From positions 23,407 to 87,406 of the forward strand of contig LGRX02033384.1 in the NCBI GenBank assembly GCA_001247695.2: a stretch of DNA of 64,000 bases, written 5' to 3'. This DNA is from Cymbomonas tetramitiformis. Taxonomy: Eukaryota; Chlorophyta; Pyramimonadophyceae; Pyramimonadales; Pyramimonadaceae. The notes beneath the pieces were generated by a model. The model saw only the letters and a list, made by a program, of their open reading frames with translations. It did no database searches and was not told the origin of the DNA. Below are positions 54,180 through 64,000 of the stretch, one piece after another (positions within the stretch are counted from its first letter, which is position 1; each line of letters opens with the position of its first letter). Made by a program: the position numbers and the translations under genes.

Positions 54180-54818
54180 AATGAAGTCAGGGGAGGCGCA
54201 CAGTGTTTGTAGGGTTCAATCGTGCTTGCAAAGCTGAACGAGCATATGTCTTCGCTGAAAGCGTAGGCGTACCTGAAAGCGTATGACCTCGGTCTTAGCT
54301 GAGGTGCGACAGGTGCCAAACTGGCGACAAGGTTGATACTCGACAGCCGTCGATGGAAATGTTCTTGCCTTATCCGATGCAGACATGGCAGTAAACCAAT
54401 GACCGGGGATGTTGATCTACACATTCAAATTGACCTGCTGTTGACCAGGATACTTTTTCACCACCTCGCATGCAAGGGGCTGTTGCACAGCTGTATTTGC
54501 TTTTTTGGCTGCAGGTGCAGGCCCCATTTCGAACGTATGGGTATGAGGGTGAGTTTCAAGTTCTTATACTCCGTGCACAATTTCATGAAGATGAATACTG
54601 TAGTAGTGTTCACTGTGTTCTCAACGAGTCAATGAACGTGATCCGCACATGTGGAAGTGGAGATGTGTGCACAACTTATTCGTTCGTTCTAGATTCTTTA
54701 TCTGTGGACCTTGCGGAAAACGTGCTACTATATAATGTGGCTACGTGGGGCCTGGGGCGTCCCGGGTTTACAGAGCCGGACTTTGGATTTTTGAGGCTCT
54801 GGCCGAGACGGGAAGCGT
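54180..54818. other. Right arm of the hAT element, upstream of the transposase
   Basis: No domain. ORFs at 54,333-54,635 and 54,470-54,889 have no recognisable features. This is where the transposase promoter should be. Confidence 0.4.
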
Positions 54819-55080
54819 CGGATCCTGAAAATGCAGGATCCATCGGAGCCAAAGCCTGGACTTTCGTGAATATGTACGGGACGGTATAGCCCGGATCCTG
54901 ATTTTTGAGGATCCATCGGAGCCAGAGCCTGAAATGTCGTGAATCCGAACGGGACGGTATAGGTCGGATCCTGATTTTTTAGGATCCATCGGAGCCAAAG
55001 CCTAAAATATCGAAAATCCGATCGGGATGGTCTACCCCGGATCCCGATTTTTCAGGATCCAACGGAGCCAGATCCTGGCA
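54819..55080. repeat. hAT subterminal repeats, right
   Basis: Four units of about 73 bp built on GGATCCATCGGAGCCAAAGC and CGGGACGGTATAG, direct with respect to 36,420-36,700. Confidence 0.8.
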
Positions 55081-55136
55081 AAAAACGTAACCCGGTACCC
55101 GGAGACGGGTTGGCTCCGGCTCCGTTGTCGGCACCG

Positions 55137-56170
55137 GAGACACCCCGCTTACCGTCAGGCTGCTGTCGGTGGCGGTGAGAGTCAGCGAAACCAGAAAGAG
55201 GCTCGTCGTCCTTCGCAATTGAGTCCTTGAGGGTCATGAGAGTCGAAGTAGCCGATTCCAACTGCTTCTCGAACTCGAGGATGAGGGTCTTCACGTCAAC
55301 TCCACCAGAGTAAAGTATAGCTGGGAAAGTCGGAGGTGACGGCTTAGGCTGCTTCGCGCGGCCAACACCGTTTTCGCTCTCCCAAATCTCGAGGATGTGG
55401 GCGTAGATGTCCTCGAGGTCGACCTTGGCCAAGTCCACGTCGAGCCGAAGTGGTGTGGTGACCTTGTCGTACATGATGGGGTCGAGGGACGCGAGGAGTT
55501 GCTTCTTGGCCACCATGTCGTCGAGCGGACCAGAGGAGGGCGAGTTGCGGATAGCCGTCAAGCAGGCGTCGAAGTCTTGAATTAACGGATCGGGGTCGAG
55601 CTTGGAGTCGAAGTAGATGGCACAAAGCTCCTCGTAGTTCCCAAGGGGTCGGAGAACACGAGGAAGCAGCCGCTTCGTGACTTCCAGCAAGGCCCGCTTC
55701 CCATCTCGCGGGGAAGCGCGTCCAGAAGCGTCCACCCAACGCCTGGCGGGTGAGTGTGGCTTCGTCAAAGATGTTAACGTCGTGAAGAGAATGGCGTTGT
55801 AGACGTTGTTGACCTCCTTGGTGGCATCCGCCAAGTCGAAGAGGGTGTCGTTGGCGGGGTCCTTCAGCTCAAATGCTGACTGCAAAGATGTCACCAACGA
55901 CGTCCATAGCACGTTGCGGTCCGATTCGTCACCTCGGAATGACGCATCCTTGGTGCCCAAAGCGTCACGAGACGTCCTCTTGATCAAATCCACGTCCCGT
56001 GATGAATTCTGAACGGCCACGGCACGTGTCCGTTCAGGAGCCGTCAAAGTAGCCGCCGGAGATGCAGGTGTCGGCCGATAGCGCATCCCAACGTCTCGGG
56101 AAAAAATTGTGTCAAGTCGAATTCGGTTGTGAGCCCCCATGGGGGGCGTAGCGTGCGAAGAAACACTCAT
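55137..56170 (-). pseudogene. gag, N-terminal part
   Basis: ATG at 56,170. The residues include SLQSAFELKDPANDTLFDLA, LLPRVLRPLGNYEELCAIYF and LEDIYAHILEIWESENGV, a helical capsid-like region of the kind found in retrotransposon Gag (UBN2-like character). The frame runs without a stop into the hAT junction after KRGVS and resumes at 36,375. It is preceded by the right LTR at 56,559. Confidence 0.75.
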
Positions 56171-56558
56171 GATAAAAATCCTATAGGTGGGAACGTCGGG
56201 GTAAGGTGGCGATGGCGCGGAGAGGAGGAACTCGCGGAAACGGTAATGGCAAATGCAGTCAAAACGTTCGTAACTGTGAAATCCCAATTGTAGAAATGTG
56301 GAAGTCGAAGTACACGTTGCGCAAGAAGTCCGCGACAAAGAGTGATCAATTCCAGTCAAAACGAAAATCCCGTGGACATCCAAAAATCACGTAGGGTACG
56401 CTGCAGCGATAAACACAACTACTCCGTAACGACGCGTGCCTCAACCGCGAGTCCTCATAGCGCAACCATCAAATGGGCCCCCCAACGCCCTACCAAGCGG
56501 AGGCGTTTAGCCAATCATGCTACCAAAAGTAGTGGAAGGTGCCTGGCGCACCATAACC

Positions 56559-56746
56559 TGTGCGATATATAGCTACGACTATATATTGAGTTACGGTCAG
56601 AATGCTTTCACTTTCGGTGTTTGCAAGAGTGTCAATAAACATAAGATAGTCTCGGCTTTATGCCGGAAACCCTAAACCTGTGACACCCGTACTGTACCGA
56701 GTACTAGTACAGATAATAGGAAGTGACACACGGTGCGTCACATCCA
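56559..56746 (-). repeat. LTR, 5' copy
   Basis: 188 bp partner of 34,692-34,879. On the minus strand the sequence just inside is GGTTATGGTGCGCCAGG; I could not match it to a primer tRNA with confidence. Confidence 0.9.
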
Positions 56747-58604
56747 GAAGAATACCCCCGCCCGGCTGCCCCCAAACGATCGATGGTTGCTTTCTTATTA
56801 CCGATTTTCTTAATGCTGTGAATGTTTAGCCGATTTATTGTACTCCTTTGTCTGTATGCAAAATCTGAGATTTCGTGAGAAATTCTCGAAAATCTGCGCG
56901 AAATTTAGGTGAAAATGAGAAATATAGGTAAAAAAGTATAAGTAAAATTCCGCGAAATCTGTGGAATTGCGTAGTGATCTCATATATAAAAGAGACTTCA
57001 GACTATGATAACGACTATAGGCGGGAGTACCCTTATTATCACATTTTTAAAGGGGTAGCGCCGTGGAGCCGCACGCGCGGTACGGCATCATGAGCGATGA
57101 ATTTTTAAGAACATTTTAGACGTCGAAACCGCCCCATTTTGGTCAAACATGCCATTTGGGGGTTTGGCCGGCTCTAGGGGTCTCCGAGGCATTTTCTCTC
57201 AGAAAACCAGAGTACCCTTATTATCAGATGGAAATCCATTATACTAAGAACTCCATAAACGGTTGTAACTCTCAAATATTGGCATGTTTTGGACCCATTG
57301 GGACCTCTTGGGACCCCTTGGGACCCCTTGGGACCCCTTGGGACTAATTTGACCGATACCCCGACATGGGCACCCCTTGCTTGCTCGCCCATACACGCGG
57401 GGCGCGGGCGGTGCTACTCTGCACTGCACGCGCCGGCGGCACGCACCCAAGGTGGGCCACGCGGGCGGCCATGGTGCAATACCACAGGCAAAACTTACAA
57501 TTTAGATGTAGTTTGACGTGTACAAAGCCCTGCAACCACCTACCATGTCGCCACATGGCCCCCCGGACGGGCGCAAGCCGCCCCACCCAAACGGCCGAAA
57601 AAAAAAACAGATTTCGGCAGTGAGATTCCCGTGGAATGAGCTCCCTCGAGTGCGAACCGCAGGGGGTATGGACCCCTATAGCGGAATGTTTTGGACCCAT
57701 TGGGGCCCCTTGGGACTAATTTGACCGATACCCCGACATGGGCACCCCTTGCAGTCATTATCAATGCAGTAGTCTACTGCTTCCTTGTATAGCTCGTCCT
57801 CCCGCCCCATAATGGACTGGGCGAGGCACTTCCGTTGACGTACCTCAAGCAAGACGAACGCGTTTCTCGCCTTCGTAACCAATATCTCCGTGTATTGCGC
57901 CGAAAAAAAGATACGCTGGCACAAGGAAATGTTTCACAGTCGTTGCATGTGGACGTCAGGGCCAAGGTTTTGACGGATATAGTACCTTCGACCTCACAGT
58001 ACCCTTATTATCGCCAACTATGATGTAATATTGGGTGAACTTGCACACTCTAGTTCAAGCGCTGTACCGCGATGCGCACCAAGCCACGTGGATAAATTAT
58101 CTTCCATACACCCCCAAAAAGTAATTATAACTTCTTGTCGAGTTAGATGAAGGTCTGCTATTGGTTTCAGAAGGAGGGGGGATTTTTACCGGCTGAGGAG
58201 TCCACTGTTTTCAGGGTTTTCGCTCCAGATACGGCGAATCAGAACATCGACCGATATATGGGGCGTTCGGGCTTCCAAATTTACTCGAAAGTCAACTTGG
58301 GATAACGAGGTTTGGGCTATATATCGCCGCAAGGCATCGCCCACGGATACCGTGATAATAAGGGTACCCTTATAATAAGGGTACTTCATGGAGAGACCGA
58401 TTTCACCTCCCACCATAAGGTGGGGGTCTGTCTCGTCCTGCTTTCCCCCCTCGGAGTGCAGTGCATGTGTCACTGCCGTGACTTGCCGTTCCGCTCCGTC
58501 CATCTCCGATAGCACTAAACCCTCAATTATGTTTTATGATCTATCTTAGACTTCCGAGAGTTTCACTGCCTGTGCCTGTCTGACCCGCATATATGTATAT
58601 TCAT

Positions 58605-58643
<39 letters not shown>

Positions 58644-58797
58644 CCCCGACCCGATATCACACTTCACGTGAGGTTATGAGCCTGGACCACTTGTGTGGTG
58701 GCATTCTTGGTTGTACTTTTTGAGACCCGTCTCACCGAACGTACCTGGTCACCCACTCTACGGTCTACCAAACCTACCTTGGCACCCACCATCCCTT
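56747..58797. other. Repeat-rich region with no gene
   Basis: GTACCCTTATTATC recurs near 57,014, 57,209, 57,996 and, as an inverted pair, 58,353-58,385. A segment GGGACTAATTTGACCGATAC + CCCGACATGGGCACCCC occurs at about 57,341 and 57,711, the first after four GGGACCCCTT units. An (AT)n microsatellite lies at about 58,606-58,640. No ORF carries a domain. Confidence 0.6.
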
Positions 58798-60290
58798 CTA
58801 CCCACCCTTCTCGGTGAGATGCTTCGCCTCTATCCAGACCAGGTCTCCGACAGCATAATCCCGCTGTCCGTGCCTGCGATCAAATTGCTCGCGCTGTCGC
58901 TGCTGAGCTAGTTCCAACCGTTGTCTGGCGTCCCGCAGTTGCGAGGAAAATTTCGCGGCCACTTCATGGGCGGTACCCACTCCCCCTGTTCGTCGTCCAG
59001 CGGTGGACTGCGCGGCTTCCAGGAAGAGGTCCAGCTGAGACAGCGGTGAGAATCCGAATACCAACTCGAATGGTGTGAAGCCAGTAGATTCACTTCTGGA
59101 GTCATTGATTGCGAACTCAACGTTGGTGGCAAACAAGTCTCAGTCTTCTACATTCGCGTCCACGAAGGATCTGAGCATGTCCTCGATGACTCGATTGCTG
59201 TGACTGTTCCGCTTGCCCATCAGACCGAGGGTTGTATGGGGTGGTGCGAGCCACTTTTACACCCATCAGTCTCACAGGCTCTTGCCAGAAGGCGTCTTGA
59301 AACCGCGGGTCGCGGTCAGAGACGATCTTCATAGGTGCACCATGCAAACGCCACACTGAATCAAAGTAGATTCTGGCCACCACGGCCGCAGAGCTGTCGC
59401 CGAAGTTCATCGGTATGACATGAACCATCTTTGTCAACTTGCATGTGAAGGCCACGAAGGCGTTATTGCCTCTCTCCGATACTGGTAAGCCAGTGACGAA
59501 GTCCACTGCGACATCCTGCCACGGTCTATTCGGGATGCTGTGAGGATTCAGCAGGCCATCCGGGTAAGTTCCTCGCTGCCGGACTGACTGACACACTGAG
59601 CAGGATGCAACCCAGGTGCCTACGTCATCCGCAGCTCCGCGCCGCCAAAAGCGCCGCAGTACTCTTTCCAGTGTCTTATCTCTTCCAGTGTGTCCCGCGG
59701 ACAATGACTCGTGAGCGTGGCGAATTGCCACTTCCCGAAGCGGAGAATCCTCCCCCAGCACCAATTGATATCTCCCCGCCGCAGTTCTCCAAACCACCTC
59801 ACCCACCAGTCTGAAGTCCTGCAGGCACTGGTGTGGGGCTGCTTTTATTTTGTCTCGCAGCGAGCGAAGTGATCCCTCGCGGTTGTACTCCGCCTGCAGG
59901 GCGCGCAGAAACTTTGAGTCTGACTGTTGAGAGACCGCGTCTCTGAAGTCCGCTGCTTCTCCCTTCCTTATCACAGATGGAGTCACGCGGGGATGCCTTA
60001 CGCGTGCTGGTTGTGGTTTGGCTGGGGGAGCGTGTACAATCAAGACATACAGGCCAGCGGAGATCAAAGGCCTTCCCGTCCGGGTTCTCAAAGAACTGGT
60101 TGGGCTCGCCCTTGTCGTCGTGGGTGGGGATAACTTCCACAATCTGCATCATGTTTGCCTTTCTGAACAGCTTGCGCCATGCAGGAAGTTTGGACTGGTG
60201 GTCTGGGAGGACGAAGACTGCAGAGGTGTTCTCCGGGTCTGCTTTCCATTCTGCGATGTACTTAACACACTATTCGATGAAAATGACATT
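58798..60290 (-). pseudogene. Ty3/gypsy pol remnant, integrase with internal deletions
   Basis: Upstream end (60,290-60,070) matches a short conserved segment found before the reverse transcriptase of algal gypsy elements (TSAVFVLPDHQSKLPAWRKL .. RWPVC). It then jumps directly to the RNase H/integrase linker, so protease and reverse transcriptase are gone. Integrase has the HHCC finger (HAHESLSAGHTGRDKTLERV .. CSVC), first Asp in DVAVDFVTGLP and second in IVSDRDPRF. Then the frame shifts near 59,200, a TGA replaces a Trp codon near 59,138, and the frame continues as FATNVEFAINDSRSESTGFT to 58,798. Dead copy. Confidence 0.82.
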
Positions 60291-60536
60291 ATCATATGTC
60301 ATTTTTGGATTTATATATATTTCATAAAAATCAGGGTTTAGTGATATTTATGCGCGAAATAGGGATACATAAATGCAACAAGCTAGAAAAGTGCAGTATG
60401 CGTACAATGAAAACACCGAAATATGCATACATGTATCATTCTTTATTCAAATGTTTACGAGCAGAGTACTTTTCACCCTATACCGTCGAGGCATGACTGA
60501 TACTATCAGTCAGGGCGGTCGACAAATCCTACTAAT

Positions 60537-63517
60537 TTATTCATCATTCTCATCTGGCTCATCTTCTTCTAACTCTTCTTCCTCAGATTCGGCAGTGGCT
60601 GCTTCCTTCCCCTTCGTCGTCGGTGCACTCTTCTGTTTTGGCATCGTCTCGGCATCCTGATCGGGCTCGGCGTGGAAATTGATAAGCCGTTGGTGCGCAG
60701 AGCTGACCATGAACTGGTCGTGGTCGAAGCCGATCGCGTTCATACCACACCTCATGGCGGCCATGGACGTCGAGCCGACGCCGCAGCAAGCGTCGAGAAT
60801 CCAGTTGAGTGGATGGCCGTCATCATCCACCTTGCCCGGATTGTCGCCGAGCATGTGGCACTGGATCAGCTCCATCAACAGTGCTAGGGGTTTCTGATGG
60901 TTATTCACGACTTTTCCGTTGCGTTTGTACATCTGGTGCACAACCGGGAAGCCGCGCAAGAGTGACGCGCGGCTCAGACGTTCACCGTCCCCAAAATCAA
61001 AGTTGAACATCCACTCCGGCTTTTTAGAAGACTCCCCCTGGGCATCGCTCTTTACATGGTACCCCAGGACGCCACATTCAACGTCATTGTAGCGTACGGA
61101 CTTGTTGGGGTTCATGTGCACGTTCCCCTTGTGCCAGAAGAACCGCTCCGCGCGGCCGGAGCAGTAATTGTCAATCACCTCCAGGAAATCATTTTGTTGG
61201 AGGAAACCGCAAAAGATAGCGACTGTCCATGCCGGGGCGGTGGTCTTGGCGTTGAAAGACTCCAGGAACGGTTGCACCTCCTCCTTGGTCATCGCGTCGG
61301 GAGTCTTCTCCTTGTCAAGGGCGTAATTGCAGTCGATGATCGTCCCCGTGAAGGGCAGCCTTGGGATGTCCTTCAAATCGTTCATGCTGCCCTTGACGAT
61401 CTTCCAACGAGGGAGCATCGGCACGTCCGTCTGATGATGTGTGGGCTCGTCGTCCTCCAGGCCTGCCTCTTCTGCAACCTTAGGCTCCGCCCCCTCGATC
61501 CGCGCCTCCCGATAGAGTTTGATGTCGACTTTCACCTCGATCTGTTGCAAGCCTAGGATGTGAGCCGCGCTTGGCGCCTGCGCTTCTTTGAGATTTGCCC
61601 GCGCGTTCTCGACGTAATTGAAGATCGCGTGCGGAACTTCCCCAGACCCACCCCGGCGCGCTCCCCCCTGAGTTGAAGGTAAGCAGCCGATCAACGACTC
61701 GATTTTCTCTTGGGAGCTCCAGTAGGGGGTGAACTCGTCCTTGAATTCGTCCCAGGTTTGCAATCCCGCCGCGGACACCAAGTGCTTCTGCACCATGCGT
61801 TCCTTCTTGAACTGGCATATCATCTATCTGCCCCCCCTCTTTTACTGAGATCTCCTTGTCAATAATCGAGCGCAGATACGTGTCCACCTTGTCGAACTCC
61901 GCATCCCCCGCCAAGCCGCCCAAGTTAATCCAGAACGTCATACCCATGGATTTGGCAGTGTGGAGAAACTGAGCTTCTTCCACCAAAATGCCTGCCCCTC
62001 TAGACGAGCCCGCTCCGTGGTCCCCGCCTCCTCGTTGCACCTCGTCTTCCATCTGTAAGTAAAAAAAAACATTTTTAGCATGTCTTAAAATATAGAAAAG
62101 GATGCTTTGGGAGGGAGAACACTGTTTGAAGCAGAAGTAAAAAGTAATTTACCTGTCGGTTGGAGGTGGCCTTTTTGCCAGCTTTCTTGGCGGGTCCGCT
62201 AGCGGGCGAAGATGAGGCCTTGCGCTTTTTGGTCTTCGAAGCCAAAGGGTTTTTCATGCCCTTCAGGTCAAACTTTCTGTAAGCCTCCATGATGCTAACG
62301 CAAAGGTCCCACGTTTGCGGCCGGAAATTGGCAATTGTCCAGTGCATGAAGTAGTGGTTGATTTGCGTGCTGCCGAACACAGAATGCTTGGACATCGCTA
62401 CTTGCTTCACATGCGTCTCCATCGACTGGTTCAAGTGAGACATTACGGGGTACCAATCTGTGACCCGATCGAGGTGAGCGTTGATGTCATCGTCCAGCAC
62501 CTTCACCGTCACCTCTACCTCAGGGAGTGCCTCAGGGTCTCCCTCGTGCTCAAACGTCTCCCGCTTCTCGATGTACTGGAATCCCTTGGGATATTTCTCG
62601 GGATCCGGGAGTGAAAATCCATGCTCTGATTCGAACCTCGCCATTTTTCCCACCAGCCCTCCGACCTCGTAATGCCCAGGTTGATAAGGGGTACCCCCTT
62701 CGGTGTCCTCGGGGACGCTGGCGACGAACTCGGAGATCAACGCTTCTCGGTAAACGGTGTACACGACCCCATGCTTTTCGAAAAGGGTCGAACGGGGCCC
62801 TTGCATGAACAGAGTGTTGTCTTTGCCTTTCTGCTTCTGATCGATCTGGTTCTGCATCTCGCCTAAGAACCGAATCATGTCAGGCGTGAGACCGATGTAG
62901 ATCTTGCTCTCGAAGAACTGGAAAGCTATCTCCAACGGGATTTCCTCGTGACACTCGTCGGTGGCTTGATAACAGTGCTGGTGCCCAAAAACCTTGCCTC
63001 TGTATTCTCCCCTCAGAGCTTTTTTCAGGGAGAATTCGGCACGGGTTTTGACATCGTCGATCGCAACAAGACCCGCATTGAAAGGGGCCCACGGGTTCTC
63101 CTTCCTGCCGGACTTGATCTCGTTCACCCAGCCCCTCTCTTGATCCCGGCAGGCCTCGTACCCCTTCGCGTGGTACAGGCATTTAATGGGGAGACGAAAC
63201 ACACTCCCTTGCTCCGCCGCCTCGTCGAAATCCATCGGATTCGGCCACCGGTGCTCCATCTCGATTTTCTTGCACAGCTCAGCTTTCTCCTCATATTCTA
63301 ACTTTGCTGCATGCTCCACTTTCAGCTTAGCGTGCCACCCATGTGCAGCCTCCTCGGCTGCCTTCCTTGCCTCAGATGGGGTGGCCACTTGAGACATATC
63401 CACATTAGCGCCCGCTCCAGTAAACACTCTGGAGCCACCAGGTCCTTCAAGGGCGCGTTGGGCAGCAAGCTCCACTGCCGTTCTCCTGGCAGCCTGGGAC
63501 AAGACGAAACTGTTCAT
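60537..63517 (-). CDS. Two-exon gene ending in a DNA-methyltransferase-like domain
   Basis: Exon 1: ATG 63,517 to donor CAG|GTAAAT at 62,152 (about 455 residues). A 100 nt intron ends at 62,053; exon 2 starts at 62,052, phase 0. A one-base frame change at a run of seven G (about 61,830) separates exon 2's start from the rest, which ends at 60,537. The N-terminal 450 residues (FESKIYIGLTPDMIRFLGEM, QINHYFMHWTIANFRPQTWD) are not recognised; a basic KKRK tail precedes the intron. The C-terminal part has FTGTIIDCNYALDK (in the motif IV position, DCNY for the usual DPPY), NNHQKPLALLMELIQCHM and LNWILDACCGVGSTSMAA (SAM loop), the beta-class order, then an acidic tail. With DPPY altered, activity is doubtful. 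Confidence 0.65.
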
Positions 63518-63850
63518 TAGCTAATGAACGCCTTCCGCCCCGGTACAGGCTCAAGGCGCGCGTTTCGAGGCGGAAAGCGTTCATTAGCTAATGAACGCCT
63601 TCCGCCCCGGTACAGGCTCAAGGCGCGCGTTTCGAGGCGGAAAGCGTTCATTAGCTAATGAACGCCTTCCGCCCCGGTACAGGCTCAAGGCGCGCGTTTC
63701 GAGGCGGTAGGCGTTCATTAGCTAATGAACGCTTTCATCCCCGGTACAGGCTCAAGGCGCGCGTTTCGAGGCGGAAAGCGTTCATTAGCTAATGAACGCC
63801 TTCCGCCCCGGTACAGGCTCAAGGCGCGCGTTTCGAGGCGGATGGTCCAT
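63518..63850. repeat. 67 bp tandem repeat, five copies, abutting a start codon
   Basis: Unit: AATGAACGCCTTCCGCCCCG + GTACAGGCTCAAGGCGCGCG + TTTCGAGGCGGAAAGCGTTC + ATTAGCT. Each junction contains the 12 bp palindrome CATTAGCTAATG. The ATG (63,517) of the minus-strand gene is formed by the CAT of the outermost palindrome, so the array is its immediate upstream region. One copy has TAGGCG for AAAGCG and CTTTCATCC for CCTTCCGCC. Confidence 0.95.
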
Positions 63851-63896
63851 GTAGGAAAAACATGTTCCGAGTTCCCATCATCTGTCTCATCTACAA

Positions 63897-64000
63897 AGCG
63901 CACACGCATAGGGGGTGGGTTGAGCTGGAGGGTGCGCACACGCATAGGGGGTGGGTTGAGCTGGAGGGCGCGCAGCTGGAGGGCGCGCACATGCATAGGG
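63897..64000. repeat. 36 bp tandem repeat at the window edge
   Basis: Units of GCGCACACGCATAGGGGGTG + GGTTGAGCTGGAGGGT, about two full copies followed by shortened ones (GCGCGCAGCTGGAGG). The array continues beyond the window. Confidence 0.85.

Larger units (their letters stand above)
36376..55136. mobile_element. hAT transposon inserted in gag, carrying two further insertions
   Basis: Ends are C(A/G)GTGCCGACAACGGAGCC at 36,376 and its complement ending at 55,136. The 8 bp GAGACACC flanks both sides (36,368-36,375 and 55,137-55,144). Eight-bp duplications and CAGTG-like tips are standard for hAT elements, and hAT transposase fragments lie inside (45,368-46,243 and 53,724-54,140). Removing the other two insertions leaves about 2.8 kb. 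The transposase is internally deleted, so the copy is defective. Confidence 0.9.
34692..56746 (-). mobile_element. Gag-only LTR retrotransposon, expanded to 22 kb by nested insertions
   Basis: Two 188 bp direct repeats, starting TGTG(A/C)GATATATAGC and ending CACATCCA, bound the element. Between them only a gag-type ORF is found; protease, reverse transcriptase and integrase are absent. Subtracting the hAT insertion leaves about 3.3 kb, matching the terminal-repeat-with-gag (TR-GAG) class of non-autonomous elements. Minus-strand orientation follows from gag. A purine-rich CAGGGTGGTG lies just inside the left LTR at the place expected for the polypurine tract. A perfect 5 bp target duplication is not seen: AGAAT precedes the left LTR and occurs 2 nt beyond the right one. 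Confidence 0.82.

Noticed and set aside
36376..55136. Mutator-like element with a 10 bp duplication GGAGACACCC
   Set aside because: Taking the tips as C(A/G)GTG gives an exact 8 bp duplication and longer matching tips, and the internal transposase is hAT.

Overview
This is eukaryotic nuclear DNA. Protein signals are broken into exons with GT..AG borders, real genes are sparse, and most of the sequence is mobile-element debris and tandem repeats. The gene types, the Gag-only LTR element, the Ty3/gypsy remnant and the density of insertions suggest a unicellular alga with a large, repeat-rich genome. A prasinophyte such as Cymbomonas would fit, but that is inference; no marker gene proves it.

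Layout. 0-6.5 kb: the end of an ankyrin-repeat gene, then minisatellites (42 bp and 21 bp units, both multiples of three). 7.1-27.2 kb: one minus-strand gene for a secreted-type FAD-dependent oxidoreductase. Five exons can be joined, all in phase 1, and one intron is about 12 kb. Its introns hold many copies of a short repeat with a constant end, variable length and 14-22 bp flanking duplications, the signature of 5'-truncated non-LTR retroposons. 27-32.7 kb: intergenic, with tandem duplications and a 700 bp CAA/CAG-type stretch. 32.7-33.9 kb: an intact intronless SAM methyltransferase gene.

34.7-56.7 kb is a stack of nested insertions. A Gag-only LTR retrotransposon (188 bp LTRs) was hit inside gag by a hAT element (8 bp duplication). 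The hAT element was then hit by two others. One is a CMC/TNP2-like DNA transposon (46,248-53,723; 4 bp duplication CTTG) that interrupts the hAT transposase. The other is an 8.46 kb element with about 585 bp terminal inverted repeats (36,745-45,206; duplication GCAAAC). Removing the hAT from gag, or the CMC element from the hAT transposase, with one duplication copy restores the reading frame.

The 8.46 kb element is the least familiar object here. It carries a beta-class adenine DNA methyltransferase starting at the edge of one inverted repeat, a coiled-coil protein, and a compact series of ORFs and exons each preceded directly by a splice-acceptor-like T-rich..CAG. Three of these sit 2 or 6 nt before an ATG. 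I see no capsid, polymerase, integrase or known transposase. Polinton-like virus remnant, new transposon class or cargo element all remain open.

56.7-64 kb: short dispersed repeats, a decayed Ty3/gypsy pol, and a minus-strand gene ending in a second, unrelated DNA-methyltransferase-like domain. Its start codon lies in the edge of a 67 bp tandem array. Single-base frame breaks at homopolymers recur (A10, T5, G7, C6), so some apparent recoding sites may be sequencing errors.
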